Below are positions 56,238 to 64,000 of a stretch of 64,000 nucleotides of DNA, piece after piece; position 1 is the stretch's first letter, and each line of letters opens with the position of its first letter. The notes under the pieces are model-generated. The model did not search any database and had not been told where the DNA came from. It was given only the letters and a program-made list of their open reading frames with translations. The position numbers and the translations under genes are program-made. The stretch spans positions 56,894 to 120,893 of the forward strand of contig DATALZ010000016.1 in assembly GCA_036260805.1 (NCBI GenBank), written 5' to 3'. Source of the stretch: Thermocaproicibacter sp036260805. GTDB lineage: Bacteria; Bacillota; Clostridia; Oscillospirales; Acutalibacteraceae.

Positions 56238-56758
56238 GGAGAAACCTGCTGGGTATTGTTCGGTGCTTTGCCAGATGTGGAAGACACCGGCGTTTTACTC
56301 TGCGCTGCAGAGCTGACCGCTCCCTGCGAACTTACAGCCGCCTGTGAGCTTTGGACCGTCTGAGAACTTTGCATCTGTGAACTTTCTGCCTGTGAGCTTG
56401 CCTGAGATTGCGGCCCCGCGCTCGAAATACTGTTCCATAACCCAATGACGGTCCGTTTTGCCTGCTCCATTTGCTCATCTGCTATAATGGAGTCATTTAC
56501 GGCGGATAAATACCATGTGCGTACCGTATTGTAAAAATCCGCGCTGAATACACGAATTGCTAGTGCAGCCGCAAGTATTGCGATGCTGCCGAATATTTGT
56601 ATGTATGTCAGCAGCCTTGTTCCTTCATGACGTTCCTCATTTCTGGAATCCTGTTCGTTATTTTCTTCGTCTTCGTTGTTCTCTTCGTATTCTTCGTTTT
56701 CATCATCCTCATAATCGGATTCTGAAGAATTTTTTCGAGCTTTATATTCGTCTTTCAT
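56234..56758 (-). CDS. Single-pass membrane protein, possible shortened SpoIVFA-like partner
   Basis: 174 residues from the ATG at 56758 (AGGAGG seven bases upstream). Residues 1-45 are Asp/Glu-rich, a transmembrane helix lies at about 53-72 (YIQIFGSIAILAAALAI), then a short conserved-looking stretch (FYNTVRTWYLSAVNDSIIADEQ) and a Ser/Gln/Ala-rich low-complexity tail. The position (coupled to an M50 protease) and topology recall SpoIVFA, but the LytM/M23 domain that SpoIVFA uses as its checkpoint substrate is absent. It could also be an unrelated partner. Confidence 0.65.
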   Translation of the reverse strand: MKDEYKARKNSSESDYEDDENEEYEENNEDEENNEQDSRNEERHEGTRLLTYIQIFGSIAILAAALAIRVFSADFYNTVRTWYLSAVNDSIIADEQMEQAKRTVIGLWNSISSAGPQSQASSQAESSQMQSSQTVQSSQAAVSSQGAVSSAAQSKTPVSSTSGKAPNNTQQVSP

Positions 56759-57164
56759 GATTTGCCTCCTGCAAGTCACCTTCGGAAAATTCGAGTTGCT
56801 AATTTAAAAATAATCCTTTAAACATACAACCTGTACCATAATCATATGAGCGAACAAGGCATAACATAACAGGGCAAGACAAATTATCCGGGCGATTCCT
56901 TGCCACAAGATCTTTCGAACTCATTCCGGCAATGTCACAGCAGCGCCCAGTTCCGCTCATTCTCCGTATGGCAGAAAGCTTGACCACTTCTTTTTTAAAT
57001 TTCTTATCGTATTTTCGAATAGCTCACCATTATAGCTTTCTTTAATTTCGCTATTCTTGGTGTGTTTGCCCTCTGCATTTCATTCCAATTTTTCGCATTT
57101 TTAATTCTCAATACACAGTATTGGACATCAGCAAAAGGTGGTTCAGGCCAGCCGCCCGCAAATC
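56759..57164. other. Gene-poor interval of about 400 bases
   Basis: A 62-codon minus-strand frame (56799-56987) is open, but it has no good ribosome binding site and no recognisable family. I see no tRNA, terminator or repeat. The ArsR-type gene ends at 57165 without a visible hairpin terminator. Confidence 0.4.
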
Positions 57165-58073
57165 TCATCTGTCATTATGATTCAAGAGGCTGTAGTTTGT
57201 GCGAATTAGAATATCCTGTTTGTAATTTCCGAAGTCACTTCCGTAAATCGTGAGGCCTCCCACGTTTGGATGATTCGGTGATACTTCAAAACGAATGGTC
57301 CACTGTTCCCTGCCCAGATCAAAGTCATCCAGGGTGCGATCCGATTTCTTTTCCCCGTCCAGATAAACGCCGGTGCGGCTGATGGAAAATAGCTTTAGTA
57401 TTCCATATTGATTGGATATCCACCAGGTAGGCGTATATTTCCCACGTTTATTCCCGAAATCCCCCGGAGAGGTCCAGGTACAGACTTCACGGTCGTTCAG
57501 TGATACGGTAATATCGGAAGGCCAGTTGTCGTTAATATGAGGGGCCTCGGATGAAAGCTCTGCCTCAATTTCAATGCTCTCCAGGGCATGGTTTTCCCGG
57601 ATATAGTTTGAAACCGTATATTCGACGAAGCCCTGCGTGAACCACAGCAATTTGGCACTGACACGCTCCACATCAAAAAAGCACCGGGGGTCGTCGAAGA
57701 TCCCAATAATCTTTTCCGTGTTGGCCAGTCCGCATGTTGGCTCCACGTGAGCCTTTGTGTAATGGCCGACTGGTATCTGTATTTCATAGCTTTTACGATT
57801 CAGAGATTTTTCTTTCGGCAATTCCACCTGATAGTCGTATTGCAAAAGAGTACATACCTTTCCGAATTTTTTTGAAGTACGTGTCATAATAATCCCGGCC
57901 TTTTCCAGCTTTCTGACATGCGACGACATGATTGCGCTGCTTAGGTGCAGGCAATCTGCCAGCTCCTTGATATTTGCCTCTCCCTTGGCCAGCCTTTTAA
58001 TCACCTTGATGCGCACGTCGCTGGCCAGCGCTTCAAAAAACGGAAGCCTTTCTTCTGAAACCTCGATTATCAT
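57165..58073 (-). CDS. ArsR-type HTH regulator with large sensor-like C-terminus
   Basis: 302 residues. An ArsR/SmtB winged helix at 10-80 (ALASDVRIKVIKRLAKGEANIKELADCLHLSSAIMSSHVRKLEKAGII) is followed by some 210 residues rich in Trp, aromatic and beta-type sequence (for example TWTSPGDFGNKRGKYTPTWWI and VGGLTIYGSDFGNYKQDI), resembling a carbohydrate-binding beta sandwich. AGGGAGA lies before the ATG. It is the last gene of the sugar locus and probably its regulator; the ligand may be an arabinoside. Confidence 0.8.
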   Translation of the reverse strand: MIIEVSEERLPFFEALASDVRIKVIKRLAKGEANIKELADCLHLSSAIMSSHVRKLEKAGIIMTRTSKKFGKVCTLLQYDYQVELPKEKSLNRKSYEIQIPVGHYTKAHVEPTCGLANTEKIIGIFDDPRCFFDVERVSAKLLWFTQGFVEYTVSNYIRENHALESIEIEAELSSEAPHINDNWPSDITVSLNDREVCTWTSPGDFGNKRGKYTPTWWISNQYGILKLFSISRTGVYLDGEKKSDRTLDDFDLGREQWTIRFEVSPNHPNVGGLTIYGSDFGNYKQDILIRTNYSLLNHNDR

Positions 58074-58148
58074 TTCTTTCTCCCTATGTAAATAATTATT
58101 GTAGGTCAGCTATTGTCCCCAAAAAGCTTGACAGGGGATCCCACATTT

Positions 58149-58988
58149 TCAGCCTTTGATACCACCGGCAGTCATTCCTGCAATAAAATATTTCTGAAAG
58201 AAGAAAAATAGAATCAATATCGGCAGAATTGCGAATACCGACCCGGCAATCAGCAGATTGTAATTGTTGCCGTAGGGAGACAGCAGCGCCGCCAACCCAA
58301 TCGGCAGTGTGAGCTTTTCCGGACTTCTCAATACAATCAAAGGCCACAGGAATCCGTTCCAGCTGTTCATTGCGACAAAAATGCCCATTGCGGCGAAGGA
58401 TGGCATCATCAGGGGAAGCATAATTCTCGCAAAGATTCCGTATTCCGTGCATCCATCAACACGGGCAGCATCCATAAAATCCTTTGGAATACCGCTCAAA
58501 TACTGCCGAAAGAAAAAGATGGGCAGCGGAGCCGCCAGAAACGGTAAAAAAATGCCCCACATGGTATCCATCAGCTTCATTCCAATAAGCATTTTATAGA
58601 GCGGAAGCATAAGAATCTCCATAGGCACCATCATGATAATCAGTACGCAGGTAAAAAGTATATTCTTAAACCTGAAATCATACATGGCAAAACCGTATCC
58701 GACCAGCGCACTGGCAATCAGGGTCAGAACAGTTTGCACCAGGGTGATTACTGCACTGTTTTTAAACCAGACAAAATAGTCGTTATCGCCGACAAAGAGG
58801 AACTGATAATTGTGCAGCGACATGATGGACAGGTCGATTTTCGTGTTTAAACCATACCGCAAAAGTTCCACACCGGGTTTAAAGGAGGCAAGCGTAATGC
58901 AGTAGAAGGGAAATAGCGTGATGACCGCGATAACGGTAAAGACGATCATCAGAGGAATCGATTTCCTCGAAAATTTGGTCTTTTCCAT
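58149..58988 (-). CDS. Sugar ABC transporter permease (MalG/AraQ type)
   Basis: 279 residues, six transmembrane helices and the EAA loop (YLSGIPKDFMDAARVDGCTEYGIFARIMLPL). Inner membrane half of a carbohydrate uptake-1 importer. It starts three bases after the preceding permease, AGGAGG within that gene's end. No ATPase gene is in the cluster; a shared MsmK-type ATPase elsewhere probably serves it. Confidence 0.93.
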   Translation of the reverse strand: MEKTKFSRKSIPLMIVFTVIAVITLFPFYCITLASFKPGVELLRYGLNTKIDLSIMSLHNYQFLFVGDNDYFVWFKNSAVITLVQTVLTLIASALVGYGFAMYDFRFKNILFTCVLIIMMVPMEILMLPLYKMLIGMKLMDTMWGIFLPFLAAPLPIFFFRQYLSGIPKDFMDAARVDGCTEYGIFARIMLPLMMPSFAAMGIFVAMNSWNGFLWPLIVLRSPEKLTLPIGLAALLSPYGNNYNLLIAGSVFAILPILILFFFFQKYFIAGMTAGGIKG

Positions 58989-58991
58989 ACG

Positions 58992-59888
58992 CTAATTGTC
59001 CTCCTTTTTAAAAATACCGAAAAAATTCAACTGAAGCATGTTAACGATAAACGTAAAGAGGAGCAGTACGATACCCACTGCGCTGCCCAGACCCATATTG
59101 TTTTGTTCCCAACCGCACCGGTACAGATAGCCGACGATGGTAAGGCCGATATCCTGCGGCGATCGGTTTCCAGACCAAAGCATATAGCTCTCTGTGAACA
59201 TAGACATACCACCGTAGATACTTATTGTAAGCACATAGATGGTCATCGGTTTCAACATGGGCAATGTAATTTTAGTGAACTTTTTCAGGGTGGAAGCACC
59301 GTCGATCTCCGCCGATTCGTAAAGCTCATTTGGAATATTTTGCAATCCCGACAGGAAATACAAAATATTGACCCCCGTCCATCTCCATAAAGCCAAACAC
59401 AAAAGGGCAACAAACCCTGTAACGGAATTTTGCAGCCATTTTTGTGGGGGAATTCCGAAGATCGCGACAATACCGTTCATCAGCGAACCCGGCAGTTCCC
59501 CAAAGATCAACCGGAAAATGGTGCCTGCTACGACGACCGAGGTCAGAGCCGGGATAAACAGAGTTGCACGGAAAAAGTTTCTTGCTTTCATGATCTTACT
59601 GTTGAGGCAGCACGCAAGAATCATCGGGATAGGGATCAGCAGGATCAAAGTCAGAACGGTGTAAATTACGCTGTGGATAATCGATAGAATAAACGTAGGC
59701 TTGAGCAGTTCCCGGTAATTTGCAAGGCCGATGAAAACTTCCTGACCGGGCAGAACGCTTTGAAAACTCATTCGCACGGTAAGATAGACAGGGTAGATAA
59801 AAAACACGCAGAAGGTAATGATAAAAGGCAGTATAAAAATGTAAGGCGTCACCTTTTGGGAATACAGGAACTTTTTAACGATGTTCAT
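58992..59888 (-). CDS. Sugar ABC transporter permease (MalF/AraP type)
   Basis: 298 residues, six transmembrane helices and the EAA loop (GLQNIPNELYESAEIDGASTLKKFTKITLPML). Partner of the downstream permease. AAAGG lies upstream. Located between the binding protein and the second permease. Confidence 0.93.
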   Translation of the reverse strand: MNIVKKFLYSQKVTPYIFILPFIITFCVFFIYPVYLTVRMSFQSVLPGQEVFIGLANYRELLKPTFILSIIHSVIYTVLTLILLIPIPMILACCLNSKIMKARNFFRATLFIPALTSVVVAGTIFRLIFGELPGSLMNGIVAIFGIPPQKWLQNSVTGFVALLCLALWRWTGVNILYFLSGLQNIPNELYESAEIDGASTLKKFTKITLPMLKPMTIYVLTISIYGGMSMFTESYMLWSGNRSPQDIGLTIVGYLYRCGWEQNNMGLGSAVGIVLLLFTFIVNMLQLNFFGIFKKEDN

Positions 59889-59961
59889 GTCAACCGTGCC
59901 TTTCTTAGCTTATTTTCATGAGCTTATTTTCATGAAAAGCGGAATATTTATGGAAAAAGCT

Positions 59962-59988
59962 CTGCTGTCAGCGCTTGGCTGACAGCAG
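59962..59988 (-). other. Intercistronic stem-loop after the sugar-binding protein gene
   Basis: A perfect 11-bp stem (CTGCTGTCAGC and GCTGACAGCAG) with a five-base loop, followed on the minus strand by AGCTTTTTCC. Such stems protect the 3' end of the highly expressed binding-protein message and reduce read-through to the permeases. Confidence 0.7.
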
Positions 59989-60046
59989 TTATTTATGCAC
60001 CGGGATGCCGCTTCGCGTAATGATACGCGCTTCACAATGGTTTCGA

Positions 60047-61378
60047 TTATTTCAGGGCGGCTTCCTCGGATTTTAGCAGCTCATTTATGTCACAGTCCGT
60101 CGTCAAAGCCTTGTTGAAGGTGGTTGTTTTAACCTTATCGCACATGGCAGCGTAACCCTGACCCAGCCGGATTGCCGGGATCTCGTCCTTTATGGAAAGC
60201 AGAACGTCAAATGGGTTATCCTGGAAGAAATCGGTGAATTTATTCTTTGCGTTCTTAACGGCAGGATCCGACCAGACGTCAGTGCGGATCGGATCAAAGC
60301 CCAGATCGTTCCAGATTTCCGTGCAGCCCTCTTTCGACAATTTGCAATAGGCAAGAAAATCTTTTGCAAGCTTGGGATCCTTTGTCTGACTGGTTACAGC
60401 GGTGCCGGTCCCACCGAGTCCGACGGAGCGGGATTCGCCTTCTTTAAATACCGGGCAAGGAAGGATCATCATTTTTCCTTTGAGGTCAGGCATATAATCG
60501 GTGAACCGACTCATATACCACATAGGCATGGTGATGGAGGCAGAGCCGCCTTTGTTCATGAAGCCGTAATATTCTTCCTGATGATGTCCACCGCCCGGAG
60601 CAATTTCAGCGGAGCCGTCTTTCAGCATGGAACGCATAAAGGTCAGCGATTGGGCAAGCTCCGGCGTGGCCAGATTTGCGGTCCCGTCCTCTTTCATCAG
60701 ATCTGAGCCGAGCTGCTTATCCAGAAGCTGTGGCTGGAACAGATCGATCGTTTCAAAGGTGGTCATTACTTTGCCGGTTTTCTGCTTGACGGTTTTACCC
60801 GCCTCATGATACTGGTCCCATGTTTTGATTGTTTTGGGATCAATTCCCGCCTGCTTCATGATGTCCATATTGTAATAGGTAACCGTTGCACCCACATGGA
60901 AGCAGATACCGTAATATTTTCCATCCTTGGAGTAAATATCGACACGCGATTTTATAATATTCTTCAATTCAGGTTCAACGATATCATTTAAGGGCAGCAG
61001 CTGAGGCGTGCCTTTTAGGAAGTTGGAAAATTTACCGATTTCGATATCTGCAATATCCGGAGCGCCGACACCAGACTGCAGCGCGATAAGCAACTTGTTG
61101 TGCATATCGTCGTAAGGCATCGTGGTTGCCGTGAGAACGATTTTCCGGTCAGAATTCGCCTGGTTCCATTTCTCGGCCATTTTTTTGTAGAACGAAGTAT
61201 GTATTTCCTGGAAAGTCCACAGTGTCATTTTAAACGGTTCGTTTGTGACATTGCTTGAGGCACCGCCTGAGGCTGTGGCTTCGCTTGTGGTTTTTCCTGT
61301 GTTTGTCGCGGTCGAACAGCCGACCAAGGTTATCAACCCGATCGAAACACTTAACAAAAGAGCCAGCACTTTTTTCAT
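60047..61378 (-). CDS. Sugar ABC transporter substrate-binding lipoprotein
   Basis: 443 residues from the ATG at 61378 (AAGG eight bases and GGAGG further upstream). Lipobox ITLVGC with C21, then a family-1 solute-binding fold (MTLWTFQEIHTSFYKKMAEKWN, GTGTAVTSQTKDPKLAKDFLAY). Neighbouring GH51 arabinofuranosidase suggests arabino-oligosaccharides as ligand; this is inference from context. Confidence 0.92.
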   Translation of the reverse strand: MKKVLALLLSVSIGLITLVGCSTATNTGKTTSEATASGGASSNVTNEPFKMTLWTFQEIHTSFYKKMAEKWNQANSDRKIVLTATTMPYDDMHNKLLIALQSGVGAPDIADIEIGKFSNFLKGTPQLLPLNDIVEPELKNIIKSRVDIYSKDGKYYGICFHVGATVTYYNMDIMKQAGIDPKTIKTWDQYHEAGKTVKQKTGKVMTTFETIDLFQPQLLDKQLGSDLMKEDGTANLATPELAQSLTFMRSMLKDGSAEIAPGGGHHQEEYYGFMNKGGSASITMPMWYMSRFTDYMPDLKGKMMILPCPVFKEGESRSVGLGGTGTAVTSQTKDPKLAKDFLAYCKLSKEGCTEIWNDLGFDPIRTDVWSDPAVKNAKNKFTDFFQDNPFDVLLSIKDEIPAIRLGQGYAAMCDKVKTTTFNKALTTDCDINELLKSEEAALK

Positions 61379-61442
61379 AATTGACCTTCCCTCCAATATT
61401 TAATTCTCGCATTCCCACAGCTTCGCAGAAACAGCGGAAACG

Positions 61443-62969
61443 CTACCCCAAGGTACTGATTCTGATTACATTCCAGGACGCTTTACCGAGATGTGCATGG
61501 ATAATCCCATTATCCAGAGTAGTCGTATGGCACAGGCTTGGTTGTACGGGGGAACTAGTAAAGGAATTTACCGCTTTAAGATTGTCGCACGCGAGTACGA
61601 TATGTTCCAATAATCTGACCTGCCCGAAGCTCCTGACATCGCATTCAAAATTCAGGGGATCTTCTTTGCTTCGATTTACCGAAAAAATCGTCACTTCCTC
61701 CTTTTCCTCATTGTAGACGGCTACACTTTCAAGATAAGGAACATCGGTAAAGTTTTTTGAGTCATATTTATCCGACATAATCACCGGCTGAAGGGCGGTT
61801 CCCCGACCGAATACGGAAGCGTACAGGAAGGGGTAAAAAATGGTCTGTTTCCAGGAACCACCACCGACCTGGGTCATAATCGGAGCAATGACGTTTACCA
61901 GTTGAGCCAGACAAGCTATTTTTACGCGATCGGAATTTTTAATGAGGGTAATGAGCATGCAACCAACCAACAAAGCATCTTCGAATGTATAGGCATCCTC
62001 CAATAGAGAAGGAGCGATCTGCCAAGGATGTTTTTCCATCCGCTCATCATCGGACGCACGGGTGTGATACCAGACATTCCATTCATCAAAGCTGATGTTT
62101 AACGTCTTTTTGCTTCGCTTTTTGGATTTTATGTAATCGCACACAGATTTTACAGTTTTGATAAAATAATCCATCTCAAGGGACTGTGCCAGAAAATCTT
62201 CAAAATCGTTTTCTTTATTTTCATAATACTGATGCATGGAAATATAATCGACATCGTCATACACATGAGATAGGGTCGTCGCTTCCCAGTCTGGGAAAGT
62301 TTCCATTTTGCTGCTAGAGCTGCCGCAGGAAACAAGTTCGATGTCTGGATCGATTGTTCGCATGGCGTACGCAGTTTCCGCCGCCAGCCGACCGTATTCA
62401 TCGGCGGTCTTATGGCCTGTTTGCCATTTACCGTCCATTTCGTTTCCAAGACACCACGTCTTGATTTTGAACGGTTCGAGATCCCCGTTTTGTCTCCTTA
62501 AATCGCTGTAATAGGTACCTGCTTCATAGTTACAGTATTCCAGTAAATTACAGGCTTCCCGAATTCCTCGCGTTCCCAGGTTCACAGCCAGCATGATATT
62601 TGTATTCGCGGCTTTCGCCCATTGGTTAAACTCGCTGATTCCGATTTGATTTGTTTCAAGGGTTCTCCACGCAAGGTCCAGACGCCTTGGACGGGTGCTC
62701 TTCGGCCCGATTCCGTCTTCCCAATTGTATCCAGAGACAAAATTTCCGCCCGGATAGCGCACAATAGGGACTCTTAACTCTTTTACCATTTCAATAACGT
62801 CCTTGCGGAACCCGTTTTCATCCGCGAGCGGGTGCGAGGGCTCGTAAATTCCATTGTAAACAGCCCTGCCCAAATGCTCGATAAAAGATCCATAAATTCT
62901 GCTGTCAATATTGCCGATTCTAAATTCTTTTTCAATCGTCATCTTCGCTTCTTTGCAAGGCAAATTCAT
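61443..62969 (-). CDS. Alpha-L-arabinofuranosidase, GH51, intracellular
   Basis: 508 residues. Releases terminal arabinofuranose from arabino-oligosaccharides. SFIEHLGRAVYNGIYEP, RYPGGNFVSGYNWEDG(I)GP, the acid/base E177 in CLGNEMDG and the nucleophile E296 in SFDEWNVW are the GH51 marks. No signal peptide, so it acts on imported sugar. The start at 62969 (MNLPCKEAKMTIEK) has AAGGGG just upstream; an ATG at 62942 is possible. It is the first gene of the locus GH51-SBP-permeases-regulator, 64 bp before the binding protein. Confidence 0.95.
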   Translation of the reverse strand: MNLPCKEAKMTIEKEFRIGNIDSRIYGSFIEHLGRAVYNGIYEPSHPLADENGFRKDVIEMVKELRVPIVRYPGGNFVSGYNWEDGIGPKSTRPRRLDLAWRTLETNQIGISEFNQWAKAANTNIMLAVNLGTRGIREACNLLEYCNYEAGTYYSDLRRQNGDLEPFKIKTWCLGNEMDGKWQTGHKTADEYGRLAAETAYAMRTIDPDIELVSCGSSSSKMETFPDWEATTLSHVYDDVDYISMHQYYENKENDFEDFLAQSLEMDYFIKTVKSVCDYIKSKKRSKKTLNISFDEWNVWYHTRASDDERMEKHPWQIAPSLLEDAYTFEDALLVGCMLITLIKNSDRVKIACLAQLVNVIAPIMTQVGGGSWKQTIFYPFLYASVFGRGTALQPVIMSDKYDSKNFTDVPYLESVAVYNEEKEEVTIFSVNRSKEDPLNFECDVRSFGQVRLLEHIVLACDNLKAVNSFTSSPVQPSLCHTTTLDNGIIHAHLGKASWNVIRISTLG

Positions 62970-63129
62970 TATCCCCTTAATAATTTTATTAAGATAACCG
63001 CGTAATTTATTTATTAACACTATAATCGCAATGTGTAGGTTTTATGCCAATATTTTTAAATAATTAGAAGCATTTTTGTGAATATCATTCAATTTAATTT
63101 TTTTACTATGTAGATATATTTGATTGTTG

Positions 63130-63240
63130 TTAATATTTACATTAATCAGCCGCAATTCTTGAATAAATATCAACCTCAGAAATTGATTTTATGTTGATTG
63201 TTTTCGTAAAAATAAAAGGATGAATTAATACAAATGTTAA
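63130..63240 (-). promoter_or_regulatory. Paired 16-bp dyads, candidate operators of the arabinoside locus
   Basis: TTAATATTTACATTAA (63130-63145) and TTAATACAAATGTTAA (63225-63240). Read on opposite strands they agree at 13 of 16 positions, each is nearly palindromic, and they start 95 bp apart, about nine helical turns, a spacing seen in DNA-looping repressors. Confidence 0.5.
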
Positions 63241-63299
63241 CACGATAAAAGACATTCATTGTCAGCCATACCGCCACCACCTGTATAAAAATGGGCATG

Positions 63300-63329
63300 A
63301 AAAAGCGCTCCAATTTCTCAGAGCGCTAA
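63300..63329 (-). terminator. Terminator of azlCD
   Basis: AGCGCTC and GAGCGCT pair around a ten-base loop, TTTTTC following on the minus strand, about 45 bases after the azlD stop. Confidence 0.85.
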
Positions 63330-63371
63330 AAGTAACTTTCAAGGTCTATCATAAAATTCAATCAGTTTAAT

Positions 63372-63707
63372 TTAATGAAACACTACCTGTACAAAAAACA
63401 TATATAAAACGGTTCCTACCCCAATACTTAAAAGCACATTGTTTTTCCATTTTTGCAAAGCTACAATGGCCAGAATCGAAATCAGTTCTGGAATACCGTG
63501 GGCTGCACTTTGCACCGAGACATTTCTCAAACAATAGACGACCAGCAAACCCATCATAGCAGGCGGAAGTACCTTTCCTAAATATGTAATCACTTTGGGC
63601 GGCTCTTTCATTTCTGGAAACAGAAGAAAGGGGGTAAACCTTGTCACTATCGCCCCTAACGCAGTCGCTATTATCATAAGGAAAGTCTGTGTTGATGTTA
63701 ACAACAT
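63372..63707 (-). CDS. azlD: Branched-chain amino acid exporter subunit AzlD
   Basis: 111 residues, four transmembrane helices and the family segment TRFTPFLLFPEMKEPPKVITYLGKVLPPAMMGLLVVYCLR. The small partner of AzlC in branched-chain amino acid export. It overlaps the end of azlC by ten bases. Confidence 0.93.
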   Translation of the reverse strand: MLLTSTQTFLMIIATALGAIVTRFTPFLLFPEMKEPPKVITYLGKVLPPAMMGLLVVYCLRNVSVQSAAHGIPELISILAIVALQKWKNNVLLSIGVGTVLYMFFVQVVFH

Positions 63708-64000
63708 ATTTTCTTCCTCCCTGCCAGCAGAATAGCCAAAATAACCATCATTGAAGGTATCACCAGATTATTAGCCCCAAACAGACTCAAACTGATGATT
63801 GTTCCAGCAAGACCAATGAAGCCAGATAATCGATTTTCCTTGCTTTTCATTTGTTCCAGAAAAAGCACGACGAATAAAGCGGTTAAAACAAAGTCGAGCC
63901 CTTTTGTATTAAAAGTTATGAATTTTCCCACAATCCCACCTAAGGCAGTTCCAAGCACCCAATAACTGTAGTTTAAAAGAGAAACGGATAAATAGAAATA
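63698..64000 (-). CDS. azlC: Branched-chain amino acid exporter AzlC (partial, 3' end)
   Basis: The reading frame is open to the window edge, giving the last 100 residues of the protein (NYSYWVLGTALGGIVGKF...LDFVLTALFVVLFLEQ...), typical of AzlC transmembrane helices 4-6. The gene begins beyond 64000. Confidence 0.93.
   Translation of the reverse strand, partial: YFYLSVSLLNYSYWVLGTALGGIVGKFITFNTKGLDFVLTALFVVLFLEQMKSKENRLSGFIGLAGTIISLSLFGANNLVIPSMMVILAILLAGRKKICC

Larger units (their letters stand above)
62970..63371. other. Control region between azlD and the arabinofuranosidase gene
   Basis: About 400 AT-rich bases without a gene. It contains the azlCD terminator (63300-63329) and two related 16-bp dyads at 63130-63145 and 63225-63240. 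I cannot place the promoter with confidence. Confidence 0.6.

Noticed and set aside
56799..56987. A 62-codon minus-strand frame as a small gene
   Set aside because: No convincing ribosome binding site and no family resemblance. Described only as part of the intergenic interval.

Overview
The window is about 64 kb of chromosome from a low-to-moderate GC, Gram-positive, endospore-lineage Clostridia, most likely an Oscillospirales/Ruminococcaceae-type anaerobe. Reasons: strong AGGAGG-type ribosome binding sites, many TTG and GTG starts, a bofA/yaaL pair, an M50 (SpoIVFB-like) protease, a CIRCE operator, RNase J instead of RNase E, sigma-A-type dnaG-rpoD, and a CD1247-like gene beside efp. Nearly all genes lie on the minus strand. 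Only hsp20, rnhA, a GH18 glycosidase, pyk and an unidentified gene tail at the left edge are on the plus strand. I saw no tRNA, rRNA, CRISPR array, transposase or prophage.

Layout, left to right. 0-4 kb: a gene tail, a CIRCE-controlled small heat-shock gene, then yaaL-bofA without recR, RNase R and secG. 4-9 kb: a divergent second type IIA topoisomerase (parE-parC) and a LiaF-like membrane protein. 9-19 kb: a large housekeeping run reading leftward: rnjA, gdpP, rplI, dnaB, tilS, hpt, ftsH. 19.5-25 kb: rnhA; a TetR / radical SAM / membrane-protein cassette; an NYN-LOTUS protein; a FlaA1/CapD-type sugar-nucleotide enzyme. 25-28.5 kb: a Crp/Fnr regulator with an NMT1/SsuA-type ABC importer. 28.6-31 kb: rpsU, a YqeG-type HAD phosphatase, aroQ, efp and a CD1247-like zinc-ribbon protein.

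31-43.3 kb is the classic rpoB-rpoC-rpsL-rpsG-fusA-tuf cluster behind a strong sigma-A promoter. 44-45.6 kb is an anchored SH3b-GH18 glycosidase. 45.7-51 kb is dnaG-rpoD-rrf2, dgt, yigZ and rpmE. 51-57 kb holds a MATE exporter with a damaged-looking 5' end, a VanY-like protein that lacks its metal ligands, pyruvate kinase, and a translationally coupled pair resembling a shortened SpoIVFA with SpoIVFB. 57-63 kb is an arabinoside utilisation locus: GH51 arabinofuranosidase, sugar ABC importer and an ArsR-type regulator with a large sensor-like C-terminus. The right edge is azlCD, with azlC truncated by the window end.

Most of the window is ordinary core genome. The best candidates for something new are: a family of about 70-nt structured intergenic elements (9.2, 19.3 and 43.9 kb); the presumed inactive VanY-like protein; the reduced SpoIVFA/SpoIVFB-like pair in a genome that also encodes BofA; the divergent topoisomerase with a natural change at the quinolone-determining serine; paired 16-bp dyads upstream of the arabinofuranosidase; and the radical SAM/4-TM/TetR cassette with a tandem palindromic operator.
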